Part shown: in pieces, positions 1-9,546 of the stretch
Position numbering within the stretch: the stretch's first letter is position 1
Layout of the letters: each line of letters starts with the position of its first letter
Source of the DNA: Rhodoferax aquaticus
Lineage (GTDB): Bacteria; Pseudomonadota; Gammaproteobacteria; Burkholderiales; Burkholderiaceae_C
Assembly (NCBI RefSeq): GCF_006974105.1
Contig: NZ_CP036282.1
Location: forward strand, 124,001-188,000
DNA: 64,000 nt
Direction of reading: 5' to 3'
Notes under the pieces: model-generated
The model's database searches: none
What the model saw: the letters and a program-made list of their open reading frames with translations, nothing else
What the model was told of the DNA's origin: nothing
Translations under genes and position numbers: made by a program

Positions 1-2
1 CC

Positions 3-2189
3 AAGGACAACAACAAGATTAACCAGAAGGGTGAGCGGGCGTTTGCGCCCATCGAATACATCCGGGCGGTGAACCCTATCGTCATCGTGGACGAGCCGCA
101 GAACTTCGAGACCGATGTGCGCCGCCGGGCGCTGTTTGACTTGAACCCGCTGTGCACGTTGCGTTACTCGGCCACGCACAAAAACCCCTACAACCTGCTG
201 TATTCACTCAACCCCGTGCAGGCGTATGACTTGGGGCTGGTCAAGCAGATTGAGGTGGACGGCGTGCTGGCCGACGAAGACCACAACCAGGCCTTTGTGG
301 AGCTGGTGAGCATCGAGGCCAAAGCCAAGGGTATTTCTGCCAAGGTGTGCATGGATGTGAATGGCAAGACGGGCCCCAAGCGTTCCGAGTTAACCCTGAA
401 GCTGGGCGACGACCTGTATGACAAGTCCAAGCAGCGCGATGTCTATCAAGACGGCTACATCCTGAATGAAATTCGGGCGGAGGATGGTGAGATCGAATTC
501 TCTGGCGGGCGTGTGATTCGCATCAACCAGGCCCAAGGTGGGCTGGCCGATGATGTGATGCGCTTTCAGATTGAGCGCACGGTGGCGGCGCACTTTGCCA
601 AGCTCAAAAATGTGCAGCCCATTGGCGTGAAGGTGTTGAGCCTGTTTTTTGTCGACAAGGTGGCTAACTACCGGGCGTATGAAGAGGACGGCAACCCGAC
701 GCTGGGCAAGTTTGGTGTGTGGTTTGAAGAAGCGTTCAACAAATACGCCAGCAAGCCGCAGTACCTTGGCTTGATTCCACACAGCGCCGGCGAGGTGCAC
801 GACGGGTATTTCTCCGGCGACAAAAAGGGCAAGGGAGCGAAAGCTAAAACGGTGTGGGTGGATACGTCTGGCACGGTAGCGAAAGACGACAGCACTTACC
901 AGCTCATCATGAAAGACAAAGAGCGGCTGCTGAGCGCGGCGGTGCCGCTGCAATTCATCTTCAGCCACTCGGCGCTGCGTGAGGGTTGGGACAACCCCAA
1001 TGTGTTCCAGATTTGCACGCTCAACGAGACCAAGAGCGCCGTGAAGAAGCGCCAGGAAATCGGGCGCGGGCTGCGTCTGTGCGTCAACAAGGATGGCGAA
1101 CGTGTGCAAGACAAACGGGTAAACGTGCTGACGGTCATACCCAACGAGAGTTATGAGACCTTTGCCAAGTCGCTGCAGCAAGAGATTGAGGATGAAACCG
1201 GCGTGAGCTTTAGTGGGCGGGTGAAAAACGCCCGCGCCAAGGCGCGCATCAAGCGCAAAGCCTTGTCCGCTGATGAAGAAGCGCTGTTCCAAGCCATTTG
1301 GAAAAAGATCAACTACCAGACCAGCTACAGCGTGACGCTGGATACCCCGGCGCTGATTGCGGAGTGTGTAAAAGCGCTGGGGGACATGAACCAGTACCCC
1401 AAAGTGCGCCCACCCAAGATACGCGCCGACAAGGCCAAGATCATCATGCGCCGCGAGGGGGTGGAAGGGTTGCACATTGGCACCGGCGACACCGACGCTA
1501 GGGTGTACGGTAGCACGGTGCCCGATGTGTACGCCTATATCCAGAACCGGATGCACCTGTCTCGGTCCACCATTTTTGCCATTCTGGACGGGTCAGGGCG
1601 CTTGGGGGAGTTGTTGCGCAACCCACAGGCGTTTTTGGACACCGCCATCGCGGCCATGCGCACCTGTCTGCAGGCGCTGATGGTCCAAGGCATCAAGTAC
1701 AAAACCATCAACGGGCGTGAGTATGAAATGAGCCTGTTTGACGAGGAGCAGGAAACCTACCTGAGCAGCGTGTATCCGCCCGCCAAAGACGACATGACCA
1801 CGCCGGTGGATAAAACCTTGCTGCAGGCCCAGCCGGTGGATGAGCAAAAAGCGCCTGTGGGTGAAGCGTTTACCTGCGTGCTGAGCCAAAGCGACACCGA
1901 AAGCCAGTTCGCCCATGACTGCACGGTGGACGAGCGCGTGAAGTTCTTCTTTAAGCTGCCCAGCCGCTTCAAGGTGGCAACCCCTTTGGGCAACTACAAC
2001 CCCGATTGGGCTGTGGTGCTGGAGGACGATACGCGGGTGTACTTCGTGGCAGAAACCAAATCCACCACGGTGCGCGATAACCGGCGGCCTGCGGAGAACC
2101 TGAAAATTGATTGCGCGCGGGAGCACTTTGGCTTGGCAAGTGATCTGAAATTTGAGGATGTGACGAAGTTGAGTGAGTTGCTAAGCTGA
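3..2189 (+). CDS. res: Type III restriction enzyme Res subunit, 3' part
   Basis: The gene enters from upstream; the first complete codon is at base 3 and 728 residues are visible. Type III Res subunits are ATP-driven translocases with a C-terminal nuclease that act with a Mod methyltransferase. Seen here: a DEPQ Walker-B box at 90-101, a helicase motif V/VI block (SALREGWDNP, then EIGRGLRL near 1056-1080), and a C-terminal PD-(D/E)XK-type site with PDWAVV near 2001 and AETKS near 2049-2063. Full-length relatives are about 900-1000 residues, so the Walker-A part lies upstream. The nuclease residues look intact, so the visible part seems functional. Mod is not in the window and would be expected upstream. 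Confidence 0.9.
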   Translation, partial: KDNNKINQKGERAFAPIEYIRAVNPIVIVDEPQNFETDVRRRALFDLNPLCTLRYSATHKNPYNLLYSLNPVQAYDLGLVKQIEVDGVLADEDHNQAFVELVSIEAKAKGISAKVCMDVNGKTGPKRSELTLKLGDDLYDKSKQRDVYQDGYILNEIRAEDGEIEFSGGRVIRINQAQGGLADDVMRFQIERTVAAHFAKLKNVQPIGVKVLSLFFVDKVANYRAYEEDGNPTLGKFGVWFEEAFNKYASKPQYLGLIPHSAGEVHDGYFSGDKKGKGAKAKTVWVDTSGTVAKDDSTYQLIMKDKERLLSAAVPLQFIFSHSALREGWDNPNVFQICTLNETKSAVKKRQEIGRGLRLCVNKDGERVQDKRVNVLTVIPNESYETFAKSLQQEIEDETGVSFSGRVKNARAKARIKRKALSADEEALFQAIWKKINYQTSYSVTLDTPALIAECVKALGDMNQYPKVRPPKIRADKAKIIMRREGVEGLHIGTGDTDARVYGSTVPDVYAYIQNRMHLSRSTIFAILDGSGRLGELLRNPQAFLDTAIAAMRTCLQALMVQGIKYKTINGREYEMSLFDEEQETYLSSVYPPAKDDMTTPVDKTLLQAQPVDEQKAPVGEAFTCVLSQSDTESQFAHDCTVDERVKFFFKLPSRFKVATPLGNYNPDWAVVLEDDTRVYFVAETKSTTVRDNRRPAENLKIDCAREHFGLASDLKFEDVTKLSELLS

Positions 2190-2473
2190 TCGTTCCGCCG
2201 CGCGGCCCCTTGCCCAATTTCAGTAACCCGGCATTGGATTACACCTGCAGCTTGGCGCAGGTGCCGGTGATGCCCAGATTGGCGATGCAACTCGTTAACA
2301 CGTTCACGCCAAGCTTGGATAGTCAGTTCAGGCGCTTGCTTCACCACGCAGCCGCTGTCAACTCGCAGTCGCAAACTACCCCCAAACCCCCCGCCTTGAA
2401 CGCTTCGGCACGTAGCGGTTTGCTTGGATGTTGGGCGTGAGGCCGTGGTAAGTTCCTCGTCGGTGATGAGCAG
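2190..2473. other. Intergenic stretch with a decayed minus-strand coding remnant
   Basis: No convincing intact gene. On the minus strand, one frame between about 2373 and 2237 reads as protein-like sequence ending in GITGTCAKLQV and a TAA. It is broken by two TGA codons, one of them directly after a Trp codon. TGA where TGG might be expected is a common decay pattern, so this may be the 3' end of a dead gene, perhaps a relic of the restriction locus. I do not recognise the family. The reading is weak. Confidence 0.25.
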
Positions 2474-2800
2474 TCAAGCAGCGTGCAAGGCGGGCAATAG
2501 GTCGCTCACCTGCGTAGGGCGCACCACACGCGCAACCTCTTGCCCATCACGAAGTAGCACCAGCGTAGGCCAGAGCTTGACGCGGTAGCTGCGCCCCAGC
2601 GCCCGCCCCGGTCCATCTTCTACCTTTACGTGCCGCCACTGCGTGTGCAGCGCCAGCGCCTCGGCCACGACCGGTTGTGCCGCACGGCAATGGCCACACC
2701 AGCTCGTGCCAAATTCCAGCACGGTCAGGCCCGGCAGGGCGTCCACGTCGGTGCGGCTTGGTGCGTCTGTTTCGCTGAGGTAGGGTGTGGGTGTGTGCAT
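2474..2800 (-). CDS. Thioredoxin-like protein
   Basis: A 108-residue single-domain thioredoxin fold. The redox motif is WCGHC (Cys35 and Cys38), and the cis-proline loop is LWPTLVLL with Pro78. There is no signal peptide, so it should act in the cytoplasm in thiol-disulfide exchange. The WCGHC motif resembles the protein-disulfide-isomerase type more than the WCGPC of classical thioredoxin. The start ATG lies 19 bases after the stop of the upstream acetyltransferase gene on the same strand, so the two are probably co-transcribed. Substrate unknown. Confidence 0.85.
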   Translation of the reverse strand: MHTPTPYLSETDAPSRTDVDALPGLTVLEFGTSWCGHCRAAQPVVAEALALHTQWRHVKVEDGPGRALGRSYRVKLWPTLVLLRDGQEVARVVRPTQVSDLLPALHAA

Positions 2801-2819
2801 ATTGGAATTGTGGACCAGG

Positions 2820-3407
2820 CTATTGCGCCGCCGAAGTCGTGCGCAGTCGCTCTTCCAGGCCTAAGCGCACGCTAGGCCACTCGTCGTCAATGATGCTGAA
2901 GCGCACCGAGTTGCGCTTGCGGCCATCGGGCATGATGCGTTCGTTGCGCACAATGCCTTCTTGTTTGGCACCTAGCCGCAGAATCGCATTGCGAGACTGG
3001 GTGTTGATCTCGTCGGTAGTGAGCTGTACGCGCACGCAGTTCAGCGTTTCAAAGGCGTAGCGCAGCATCAGAAATTTGGCCTCGGTGTTCACGAAGGTTT
3101 TTTGCCAAGAGGCCGAAAGCCAGGTGCTGCCGATTTCCAGCTTTCGGTTGTTCCTGTCAATCTTCCAAAACCGGGTGGAGCCCACCACCTGCTGAGTACT
3201 CACGATCTCGGTCACAAAGGGCATGACAGTGCCTGCCTCTTTGCCTGCCAGTGCGTTTTGGATGTAAGCCGCAACCGTGGTGGACGACGGCACGACGGTG
3301 AAGGGCAAGTTCCAGAGTTCACCATCGGAGGCGGCATGCACCAAGGCATCGGCATCGGTGGCCAACAGGGGGCGCAAGCGAACACGCGGACCTAGCAGTG
3401 ATTCCAT
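2820..3407 (-). CDS. GNAT family N-acetyltransferase (RimJ/RimL type)
   Basis: A 195-residue protein with the RimJ/RimL layout: an N-terminal LRPLLATDADALVHAA segment, a central strand with the substrate-side ...VGSTRFWKID region, then the acetyl-CoA-binding helix region and the C-terminal RLGAKQEGIVRNERI segment typical of this subgroup. Such enzymes acetylate protein N-termini or small amines. No substrate can be assigned from sequence. It precedes a thioredoxin-like gene on the same strand with a 19-base gap. Confidence 0.8.
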   Translation of the reverse strand: MESLLGPRVRLRPLLATDADALVHAASDGELWNLPFTVVPSSTTVAAYIQNALAGKEAGTVMPFVTEIVSTQQVVGSTRFWKIDRNNRKLEIGSTWLSASWQKTFVNTEAKFLMLRYAFETLNCVRVQLTTDEINTQSRNAILRLGAKQEGIVRNERIMPDGRKRNSVRFSIIDDEWPSVRLGLEERLRTTSAAQ

Positions 3408-3594
3408 AGGGGGCTCAGTTCTTTAGCGACGCGAATGAGAGCCACTGGTGTGAAAGACCTTAGCAATCGGGTGAGTCTGGATCATGGCTGGGCTTCATCA
3501 ATGTGCTTGCTGTACAGCCTTGATTTATAGCTGATCCGCGCAAGCCATCTGAAGGTGCCAACCCAGGATTGCAGACATGGTTTCCCCCTGATTT

Positions 3595-3643
3595 TGCTAT
3601 TGATTTGTGAGCTGCCTACGCAGTATTTATGGGCGCAAAGGCC
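3595..3643. repeat. Dispersed intergenic repeat, copy 1
   Basis: Reads TGCTAT-spacer-GAGCTGCCTACGCAGTAT-TTATGGGCGC and directly abuts the stop codon of the sulfate-binding protein gene on the minus strand. The same core recurs near 13407, 16022 and 38611, with weaker relatives near 14302, 19826 and 48215. Confidence 0.7.
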
Positions 3644-4681
3644 TTATTTCTTGGTGTAAATCTGGTCAAAGCTTGCGCCATCGGCAAAGTGCGCGGCGTC
3701 AGCTTTTTCCCAGCCGCCAAAGGCTTCTTCAATGGTGAAGAGCTTGATGGGGGCAAATTGCTTGGCGTACTTGGCTTTCGCTTTTTCTGAAATCACGGGG
3801 CGGTAGAAGTTTTTGCCAATGATGTCCTGGCCTTCTTCGGTGTACAAGAATTTCAGGTATTCCTCTGCGACCGCACGGGTGCCTTTTTTGTCTACGTTTT
3901 TGTCGACCACGGCCACGGCGGGCTCTGCCAAGATGGACAGAGGGGGTGCCACGATGTCAATCTTGGTGCGAAATTCTTTTTCTAGCAGATAGGCCTCGTT
4001 CTCCCAGGCAAGCAGCACGTCGCCTTGGTTGCGCTGGGCAAACGTGACGGTAGAGCCGCGAGCGCCCGTGTCCAAGATGGGCACGTTGGCAAACAGCTTG
4101 GCGACAAATTCTTTGGCCTTGGCGTCGCCACCGTACTTGCGCTTGGCAAACTCCCATGCCGCCAAGTAGTTCCAGCGTGCACCGCCAGAGGTTTTGGGGT
4201 TGGGGGTGATGACTTTCACATCTGCACGGATCAAGTCATCCCAGTCTTTGATGTTCTTGGGGTTGCCTTGGCGCACCGCAAACACAATGGTGGAGGAGTA
4301 AGGCGTGGAGTTGTGGGGCAGGCGTTTTTGCCAGTCTTTGTTGATCCAGCCACCGTTTTTCACAATGGCGTCGGTGTCGCCAGCCAGCGCCAGGGTGACC
4401 ACGTCAGCGTCCAAGCCGTCGATCACGGAGCGGGCTTGCTTGCCCGAGCCGCCATGGCTTTGTTTGATGACTACGTCTTGGCCAGTTTTGGCTTTCCAGC
4501 TTTTCGCAAAGGCGGCATTGAATTCCACGTACAGCTCGCGGGTGGGGTCGTACGAGACGTTGAGCAGCTCAATGGCTTTTTGGGCGGATGCGCCCATGGA
4601 AGCCGCTGCCAAGGTGGCAGCGACGGCGAACTTTAAAAAGGGACGGCGGGTAGCAGAACCGGTGGTAGGGCGCAAAGCCAT
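3644..4681 (-). CDS. sbp: Sulfate ABC transporter periplasmic binding protein
   Basis: A 345-residue Sbp/CysP-family protein. Family hallmarks include [14 protein letters not shown] after the signal peptide, [13 protein letters not shown] and [15 protein letters not shown]. The start is ATG at 4681, with GGAG seven bases upstream; the frame extends eight codons further without such a site. The signal peptide carries TRRPFLKF, a good twin-arginine (Tat) motif, so export is probably via Tat and folded. Known role: binding sulfate or thiosulfate for CysTWA. No permease or ATPase gene is adjacent, so it must work with a transporter encoded elsewhere. Confidence 0.9.
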   Translation of the reverse strand: MALRPTTGSATRRPFLKFAVAATLAAASMGASAQKAIELLNVSYDPTRELYVEFNAAFAKSWKAKTGQDVVIKQSHGGSGKQARSVIDGLDADVVTLALAGDTDAIVKNGGWINKDWQKRLPHNSTPYSSTIVFAVRQGNPKNIKDWDDLIRADVKVITPNPKTSGGARWNYLAAWEFAKRKYGGDAKAKEFVAKLFANVPILDTGARGSTVTFAQRNQGDVLLAWENEAYLLEKEFRTKIDIVAPPLSILAEPAVAVVDKNVDKKGTRAVAEEYLKFLYTEEGQDIIGKNFYRPVISEKAKAKYAKQFAPIKLFTIEEAFGGWEKADAAHFADGASFDQIYTKK

Positions 4682-4815
4682 AACAAAACTCCAGAATAAA
4701 AACACCGCAAAGGTGCGATAGAGCAGATTCTGGGAGTGGATGCTTAAAACCGGAACTACTGATTTGTTTGTTCTTTATTACTAATTCATCTGTTTGTGCC
4801 GCGATGGCAGCGGGA

Positions 4816-5562
4816 CTAAGGCGGGGCCGTGTTCCAGCGCTGGAGGATTTGCGCGTAACTGTGGTCCGTGTGCAGGTTCTTAAGACCTTGGTCTAGCAGC
4901 TTGGCATAGCGTGCAGATTCCGGCCGTAGTTTTGAAAATGAAACAAACAAGCGCGTATTCATCACGACACCCACTTGCTTGATTTTTCCGCCAAGCTCTT
5001 GTGGGTGGGTGGCTTGCAAATGGTCCACCACGCGGGTGTACACCAGCGAGTACGCGGTTCGACCCAGTAAGAGCTTGCGCAGATTCAGAAGGTCGGTTCG
5101 TGCCACATCCCGTGCGATGCTGTGGTCCAACTCTACGGCGTCACCGTAGGTGTATCCATTGGTAAAACCAACCCGCTGGCCTTTCAGATGCTGGGGGGCC
5201 AAGTTGCGTTCTTTGCTGCTCGCCATCGCATAAATGCCAATGGTGGCGTCAAACAAAGGGGTTTGGTGGAACAGATAGTCGGCGTTCAGTTGGCTGTCTG
5301 GGGCGCTGTCAAAGCAACCTAGTTCTTGCCCCGCTTTCACCTGGGCCATGCAGCGGGCATAGGGCATGGTCCTGAAGTTCACCTCGACCCCTACCGACTG
5401 GTAGGCCGCAGTGATGATGTCTACCCCCAAGCCGTGGGCCTTGCCATGGCGCGCAGCCGCATAAGGGTACCAGTCGTCTTCGCCCACCAAGGTGATGCGT
5501 TCTTGGGCACGGGCTGAGCCAAGCAGCAACACACACACGATGAAAGCCCACAGACGCCGCAT
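4816..5562 (-). CDS. Extracellular solute-binding protein, family 3
   Basis: A 248-residue periplasmic protein: signal peptide MRRLWAFIVCVLLLGSARAQ, then a family-3 fold (DWYPYAA, GLGVDIITAAYQSVG, RTMPYARCMAQV). The start at 5562 follows AAAGGGTTT and gives a clean signal peptide; an upstream in-frame ATG at 5598 would only add an unlikely leader. No transport genes are adjacent. Orphan proteins of this type either feed distant importers or present ligands to sensors. The gene faces away from an RbsB-like protein plus histidine kinase pair. Ligand unknown, possibly an amino acid. Confidence 0.8.
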   Translation of the reverse strand: MRRLWAFIVCVLLLGSARAQERITLVGEDDWYPYAAARHGKAHGLGVDIITAAYQSVGVEVNFRTMPYARCMAQVKAGQELGCFDSAPDSQLNADYLFHQTPLFDATIGIYAMASSKERNLAPQHLKGQRVGFTNGYTYGDAVELDHSIARDVARTDLLNLRKLLLGRTAYSLVYTRVVDHLQATHPQELGGKIKQVGVVMNTRLFVSFSKLRPESARYAKLLDQGLKNLHTDHSYAQILQRWNTAPP

Positions 5563-5771
5563 AAACCCTTTGAATTGAATGGACCACATGGTTCGCAATG
5601 CGTGCTAGGCGCATGTGGCAACCGGTGCAAATTATTGCACCGCATGGCAGAAATGTCCCTAGAGCCCTGCCATCGCTTGAAGGTAGATAAAAATGGGACT
5701 TTCGAGTAAGGTCCAAGGCGCAGTTTGCATCTTTGGGCCTTACGTTGGCGCACGCCCTCCCTGGAGCTCGT

Positions 5772-6761
5772 ATGAAAATAGTCCCTGTGTTACGTTCCTG
5801 CGCCATGGTCTTGTGCCTGGCGGCGTGCGGTGAGTCCGGTGGCCCCGCCATCAGCAGCATGGAGAGCGCCAGTAAGCCCGCAGTGGCGGCAGAGCCCGCT
5901 AAACCCGCCGGTCCTCGGATAGGGCTCTTGATGAAGACGCTGGCCAATCCTTTCTTCGTTGAGATGGAGAAGGGCGCACGGCGCGCAGAGAAAGACCTGG
6001 GCGTCACACTGGTGGTCAAAACATCTGCCCAAGAGACTTCGGTAGGCCAACAAATTGACTTGGTGAACGATCTGATTGCGCAGAAGGTGGCGGCCATTGT
6101 GATTGCACCCTCCGATTCGTTTGCCTTGGTGGCCCCACTGAAGAAAGCAGCAGATGCCGGCATCAAAATCGTCAACATCGACAACCGCCTAGACCCTAAA
6201 GAGGTCGAAAAAGCAGCGTTGCTGCCTATCCCCTTTGTCAGTGTGGACAACTTCGCGGGCGCGTACAAAGCGGGTAAAGCGTTGGCCGACTCCGTGAGCA
6301 CCCCCGCCATGGCCGGCATTATCGAAGGCATTCGCAGTGCCGACAATGCGCGGCTGCGCATGGAAGGTGCGAAGAAGGCATTGTCCGAAAGCAAACACGT
6401 GACCGTGGTGGCGTCTGAAACTGCAAACTGGAAGATCGAAGACGCCTACACCGTGACCCAACAAATGATGGCTCGGCAACCTAAGATTCGGCTCCTCTTT
6501 GCCGCTAACGACATGATGGCCTTGGGCGCGATCAGGTACCTGCGTGAGACCGGACGCAAAGACGTGCTCGTGGCTGGCTATGACGCCAATGGGCAAGCCC
6601 TGGAAGAAATCCAAGGCGGCCACATGCTGGCTACGGTAGACCAGCAAGCCGCTGAGCAAGGCTACCAAGGGATTGCGCTTGCCCTCAAACTTATTCGCGG
6701 CGAAACGGTTGCGCCCATCACACTCATTGATACCAAGCTCATTTCCAGCAATAGCAAGTAG
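5772..6761 (+). CDS. RbsB-like periplasmic binding lipoprotein
   Basis: A 329-residue type I periplasmic binding protein of the ribose/sugar group. ATG at 5772 follows a GGAG site; the N-terminus ends in a lipobox LAAC with Cys19, so it should be a lipoprotein. After a Pro/Ala-rich linker the mature domain begins with GLLMKTLANPFFVEMEKGA, and the hinge and ligand loops are visible at NIDNRLDP and FAANDMMALGA. No sugar ATPase or permease follows. Instead a membrane histidine kinase starts 31 bases downstream on the same strand, which suggests a sensing role: ligand-bound protein presented to the kinase's periplasmic domain. Confidence 0.85.
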   Translation: MKIVPVLRSCAMVLCLAACGESGGPAISSMESASKPAVAAEPAKPAGPRIGLLMKTLANPFFVEMEKGARRAEKDLGVTLVVKTSAQETSVGQQIDLVNDLIAQKVAAIVIAPSDSFALVAPLKKAADAGIKIVNIDNRLDPKEVEKAALLPIPFVSVDNFAGAYKAGKALADSVSTPAMAGIIEGIRSADNARLRMEGAKKALSESKHVTVVASETANWKIEDAYTVTQQMMARQPKIRLLFAANDMMALGAIRYLRETGRKDVLVAGYDANGQALEEIQGGHMLATVDQQAAEQGYQGIALALKLIRGETVAPITLIDTKLISSNSK

Positions 6762-6792
6762 GGTGCTTAGTGATGCGTAGTGCGGTCAGTCA

Positions 6793-8760
6793 ATGAAGCT
6801 TCAGTTCAACATCACAGCAAAGCTCCTAGGCTATTTGCTGGTCGCTAGTGTTTTGCCATTTGCGGCCTTGGGCGTGGTTGCGTTGCAGCTCTCCACGCAA
6901 AGCTTGACGGCGCTGGCACGTGAGCAAAACGTACACATTGTGGGCGGGTTTGCCGCCTATTTGCGCTTGCACATCGACCAAGTGGACCAATTGGTCGGCA
7001 GCATTGCCCACAACGACGCCATTGGGCAAGCCCTGGACAAGGCCAACAATCCGCGCGCAAGTAGTTTTGATGAATTCAACGCACGGGCCCAACTGAGCTA
7101 TGCCGTGAGTGGCTACGCAAGCGCAAAAGGGCTCGTGTCATTGGACTTGTTCTCGATGACGGGCGTTAACTTCCACATTGGTGAAACGCTTAATCCGAGG
7201 CCTATTTCGCCCCAGGCGGTAGCCAACTTGCTAGCCCAGGCAACAGCATCGTCTGGCCCCACGTTTTGGCGGGGCATGGGACCCAACGTCAGCCCCGAGT
7301 CGCGCTACCCGCAGGTATCTACCGTTGTGCGGGCCATCCAGTACTACTCGCCGTCCACCGGACAGGCCAAGCCCGTAGGGGTGTTGGTGATCAGCTTGAA
7401 TGACGACGTGATGCGCGACTACCTTGCGCGTGCCACGATTCTGCGCGGCCAGAAGCTCATGAAGCTGGACCGCAACGGCACGGTGGAACTGCACTCTGAC
7501 GCGCGCATGGTGGGCAGCCGACTCTCTAAAGAGTTTTTGGACACCGTCAAGAGCCAAGTGGGAACCCAAGAGCTCAGGTTGGACGGTGACGACGTACTGA
7601 TGGATGTAGTTCACCTGGACGCAGGCCATGGCGATCTGGTCATGATTACCCCTCGCCAGTTGGTGACCGGTCGTGTGGACCAGCTCACCCGCACTACGGT
7701 GGGTTTGCTGGTGTTGGGCTTGTTGGGCATTGCTGCTTTGACGTGGCACTACGCAGTGACCGTGGTGCGGCCCATACGTGCGGTGTCACATGGGTTCAAA
7801 TCCTTGGAGCACATGCCATCCCAAGCCTTAACAAGCCTTGAAGTTCCGAAATCTGGGGATGAAATTGCGGCCTTGGTGGAAGGCTACAACCACTACCTGC
7901 AAACCCTCAATGGACTGGAAGAGCAAGTCGCCAAGCGCACTGCGTCATTGGAGGAGGCGCTCAAAGACCTGCAACATGCGCACAATGAAGTGATGCAGGC
8001 CGAAAAGTTGGCCTCGCTAGGGCGCATCGTTGCTGCTGTGGCGCACGAACTCAACACGCCCATTGGCAATGCGGTCACGGTGGGCAGCACCATAGGTGAT
8101 GAACTTCAGGCCCTGCGCCTGGAAATGCAAAGCAACGCCCCACGGCGCTCCCTGATGACCGCAGTTCTAAACAAATGCGACCATGGCGTGCTGATCTTGA
8201 TGAGAAGCCTAGACCGCGCTGCCAGCTTGATCGGGAACTTCAAACAAGTCGCGGCGGACCAAACCAGCGACCAACGCAGAAGCTTTGACTTGGCGGAGAC
8301 TACCGAGGAAATACTGAGTACGGTGGCCGCGGTTGTCAACAAACAGTCTTGCCAGATTGTCACGGACTTGGAGCCAGGCATTGCGTGTGACGGGTACCCA
8401 GGTGCCTATGGCCAAGTGCTGATCAATTTGGTCATGAACGCGGCGGTCCATGCCTATCCCGATGGCGGAAAAGTGTACGTTTCAGTCCGAGCCGTATCTG
8501 CAGAACAGGTCCGCTTGTCGGTCAGAGACGCAGGGGTGGGGATGCCTTTAGACATTCAAAACAAGATTTTTGAGCCCTTCTTCACCACCCGTCTAGGCCA
8601 AGGCGGGTCTGGCTTGGGCATGAGCATCGTGCACGGACTTGCCACCAAGACCCTGGGTGGCAGCATTACCGTGAATTCCACACCCCATGTAGGGACCGAG
8701 TGCGTGCTCCTGTTTGCGCGTGTAGCTCCACGCAGTCTGGCACCCCATCTAGCGCCTTAA
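6793..8760 (+). CDS. Membrane sensor histidine kinase
   Basis: 655 residues. Transmembrane segment at about 10-32, a large periplasmic sensor region of Cache type, a second membrane segment near 300-320, a HAMP-like region and a coiled coil (LEEQVAKRTASLEEAL). The HisKA box VAAVAHELNTP has its phospho-acceptor at His418. The HATPase domain shows the N box (QVLINLVMNAAVHAY), G1 (DAGVGM) and G2 (GGSGLGMSIV). It lies 31 bases after the RbsB-like lipoprotein and the two are probably one transcription unit. No stand-alone response regulator is adjacent, so its partner is encoded elsewhere. Confidence 0.9.
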   Translation: MKLQFNITAKLLGYLLVASVLPFAALGVVALQLSTQSLTALAREQNVHIVGGFAAYLRLHIDQVDQLVGSIAHNDAIGQALDKANNPRASSFDEFNARAQLSYAVSGYASAKGLVSLDLFSMTGVNFHIGETLNPRPISPQAVANLLAQATASSGPTFWRGMGPNVSPESRYPQVSTVVRAIQYYSPSTGQAKPVGVLVISLNDDVMRDYLARATILRGQKLMKLDRNGTVELHSDARMVGSRLSKEFLDTVKSQVGTQELRLDGDDVLMDVVHLDAGHGDLVMITPRQLVTGRVDQLTRTTVGLLVLGLLGIAALTWHYAVTVVRPIRAVSHGFKSLEHMPSQALTSLEVPKSGDEIAALVEGYNHYLQTLNGLEEQVAKRTASLEEALKDLQHAHNEVMQAEKLASLGRIVAAVAHELNTPIGNAVTVGSTIGDELQALRLEMQSNAPRRSLMTAVLNKCDHGVLILMRSLDRAASLIGNFKQVAADQTSDQRRSFDLAETTEEILSTVAAVVNKQSCQIVTDLEPGIACDGYPGAYGQVLINLVMNAAVHAYPDGGKVYVSVRAVSAEQVRLSVRDAGVGMPLDIQNKIFEPFFTTRLGQGGSGLGMSIVHGLATKTLGGSITVNSTPHVGTECVLLFARVAPRSLAPHLAP

Positions 8761-8963
8761 TCCCCCATTGTGCCTGCCGGGGTACCGCAGGCCATGGCAC
8801 CGCCAGACGCAGTTACACCTATGTGCTGCAGTCTCAGAAAGCCCAGCTAATTTCAGTACGTTTCAGGATTTCTTTAAGACATTTTTGGCACAAAGCAAGA
8901 AACTACCTGTAACAAATTCAGCAAGGTGCCAAGCGAGCTTGGCTTTTCAACAGGATTTAAAAA

Positions 8964-9542
8964 ATGCTGTCACGCAGAGAAAGTGTGCCCCACGTGCCAT
9001 TGATCCCACGCGCAAATTTTGGTGATGTATTCGAGTTGCCCAAGCAACCACAGCCCAAGAGTTCGTCGATCTGGCGCGATACCGTGGTGGTACGCAATCG
9101 CCAAGGAAGGGAAGAAGTCTTCACCATCGGACCGGACGGGTGCGTGTGGAGCTTCTTCCCCGACGCGGTCAGTAGCGGCGATTTTGGGAGCTACCACTTA
9201 GAGAGCCTGGGTATGCAGGCCGATGTTTTGGCGGTAGGTGACGATACCTTTGGCAACCGGGTGGTGGTCGCCGCCAAAGGGCTCAAAGTGCAGTACCGGG
9301 TCGAGGAACAAGCCCCACAAGGCACTGAGTCCAGCTGCATCTTGGCACGCTGGTCTATGCCCAAAGAAGCGCTCTTGCCCCATGTGCGCGGTGCCATCGC
9401 CGTAAAGCGCCTGTACACGGAAAGCGTGTTTGGCTACATGCACATTGCCGCGGTATTGAGCATTGATGAGTCGGTGGACGATGCAGGCGTCGCCCTGGCT
9501 TACTGCGACTGGCAAGAGGACCGCACCGAACTGCGGGTGTAA
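8964..9542 (+). CDS. Hypothetical protein
   Basis: 192 residues, no signal peptide or membrane segment, and no family I can name. ATG at 8964 has AGGA eight bases upstream. The sequence is mixed alpha/beta with VVRNRQGREEVFTIGPDGCVW near the middle of the N-terminal half, suggestive of a beta-rich fold, and an acidic C-terminus. It stands alone: a 200-base gap separates it from the kinase gene upstream, and it converges on the hybrid kinase gene. Base composition resembles its neighbours. Function not assigned. Confidence 0.65.
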   Translation: MLSRRESVPHVPLIPRANFGDVFELPKQPQPKSSSIWRDTVVVRNRQGREEVFTIGPDGCVWSFFPDAVSSGDFGSYHLESLGMQADVLAVGDDTFGNRVVVAAKGLKVQYRVEEQAPQGTESSCILARWSMPKEALLPHVRGAIAVKRLYTESVFGYMHIAAVLSIDESVDDAGVALAYCDWQEDRTELRV

Positions 9543-9546
9543 GGCG

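Noticed and set aside
390..1556. Long open frame of 388 codons antisense to the restriction gene
   Set aside because: It mirrors the Res coding strand, has no ribosome-binding site and gives a low-complexity His/Val/Leu-rich protein, as expected for an antisense shadow in GC-rich DNA.
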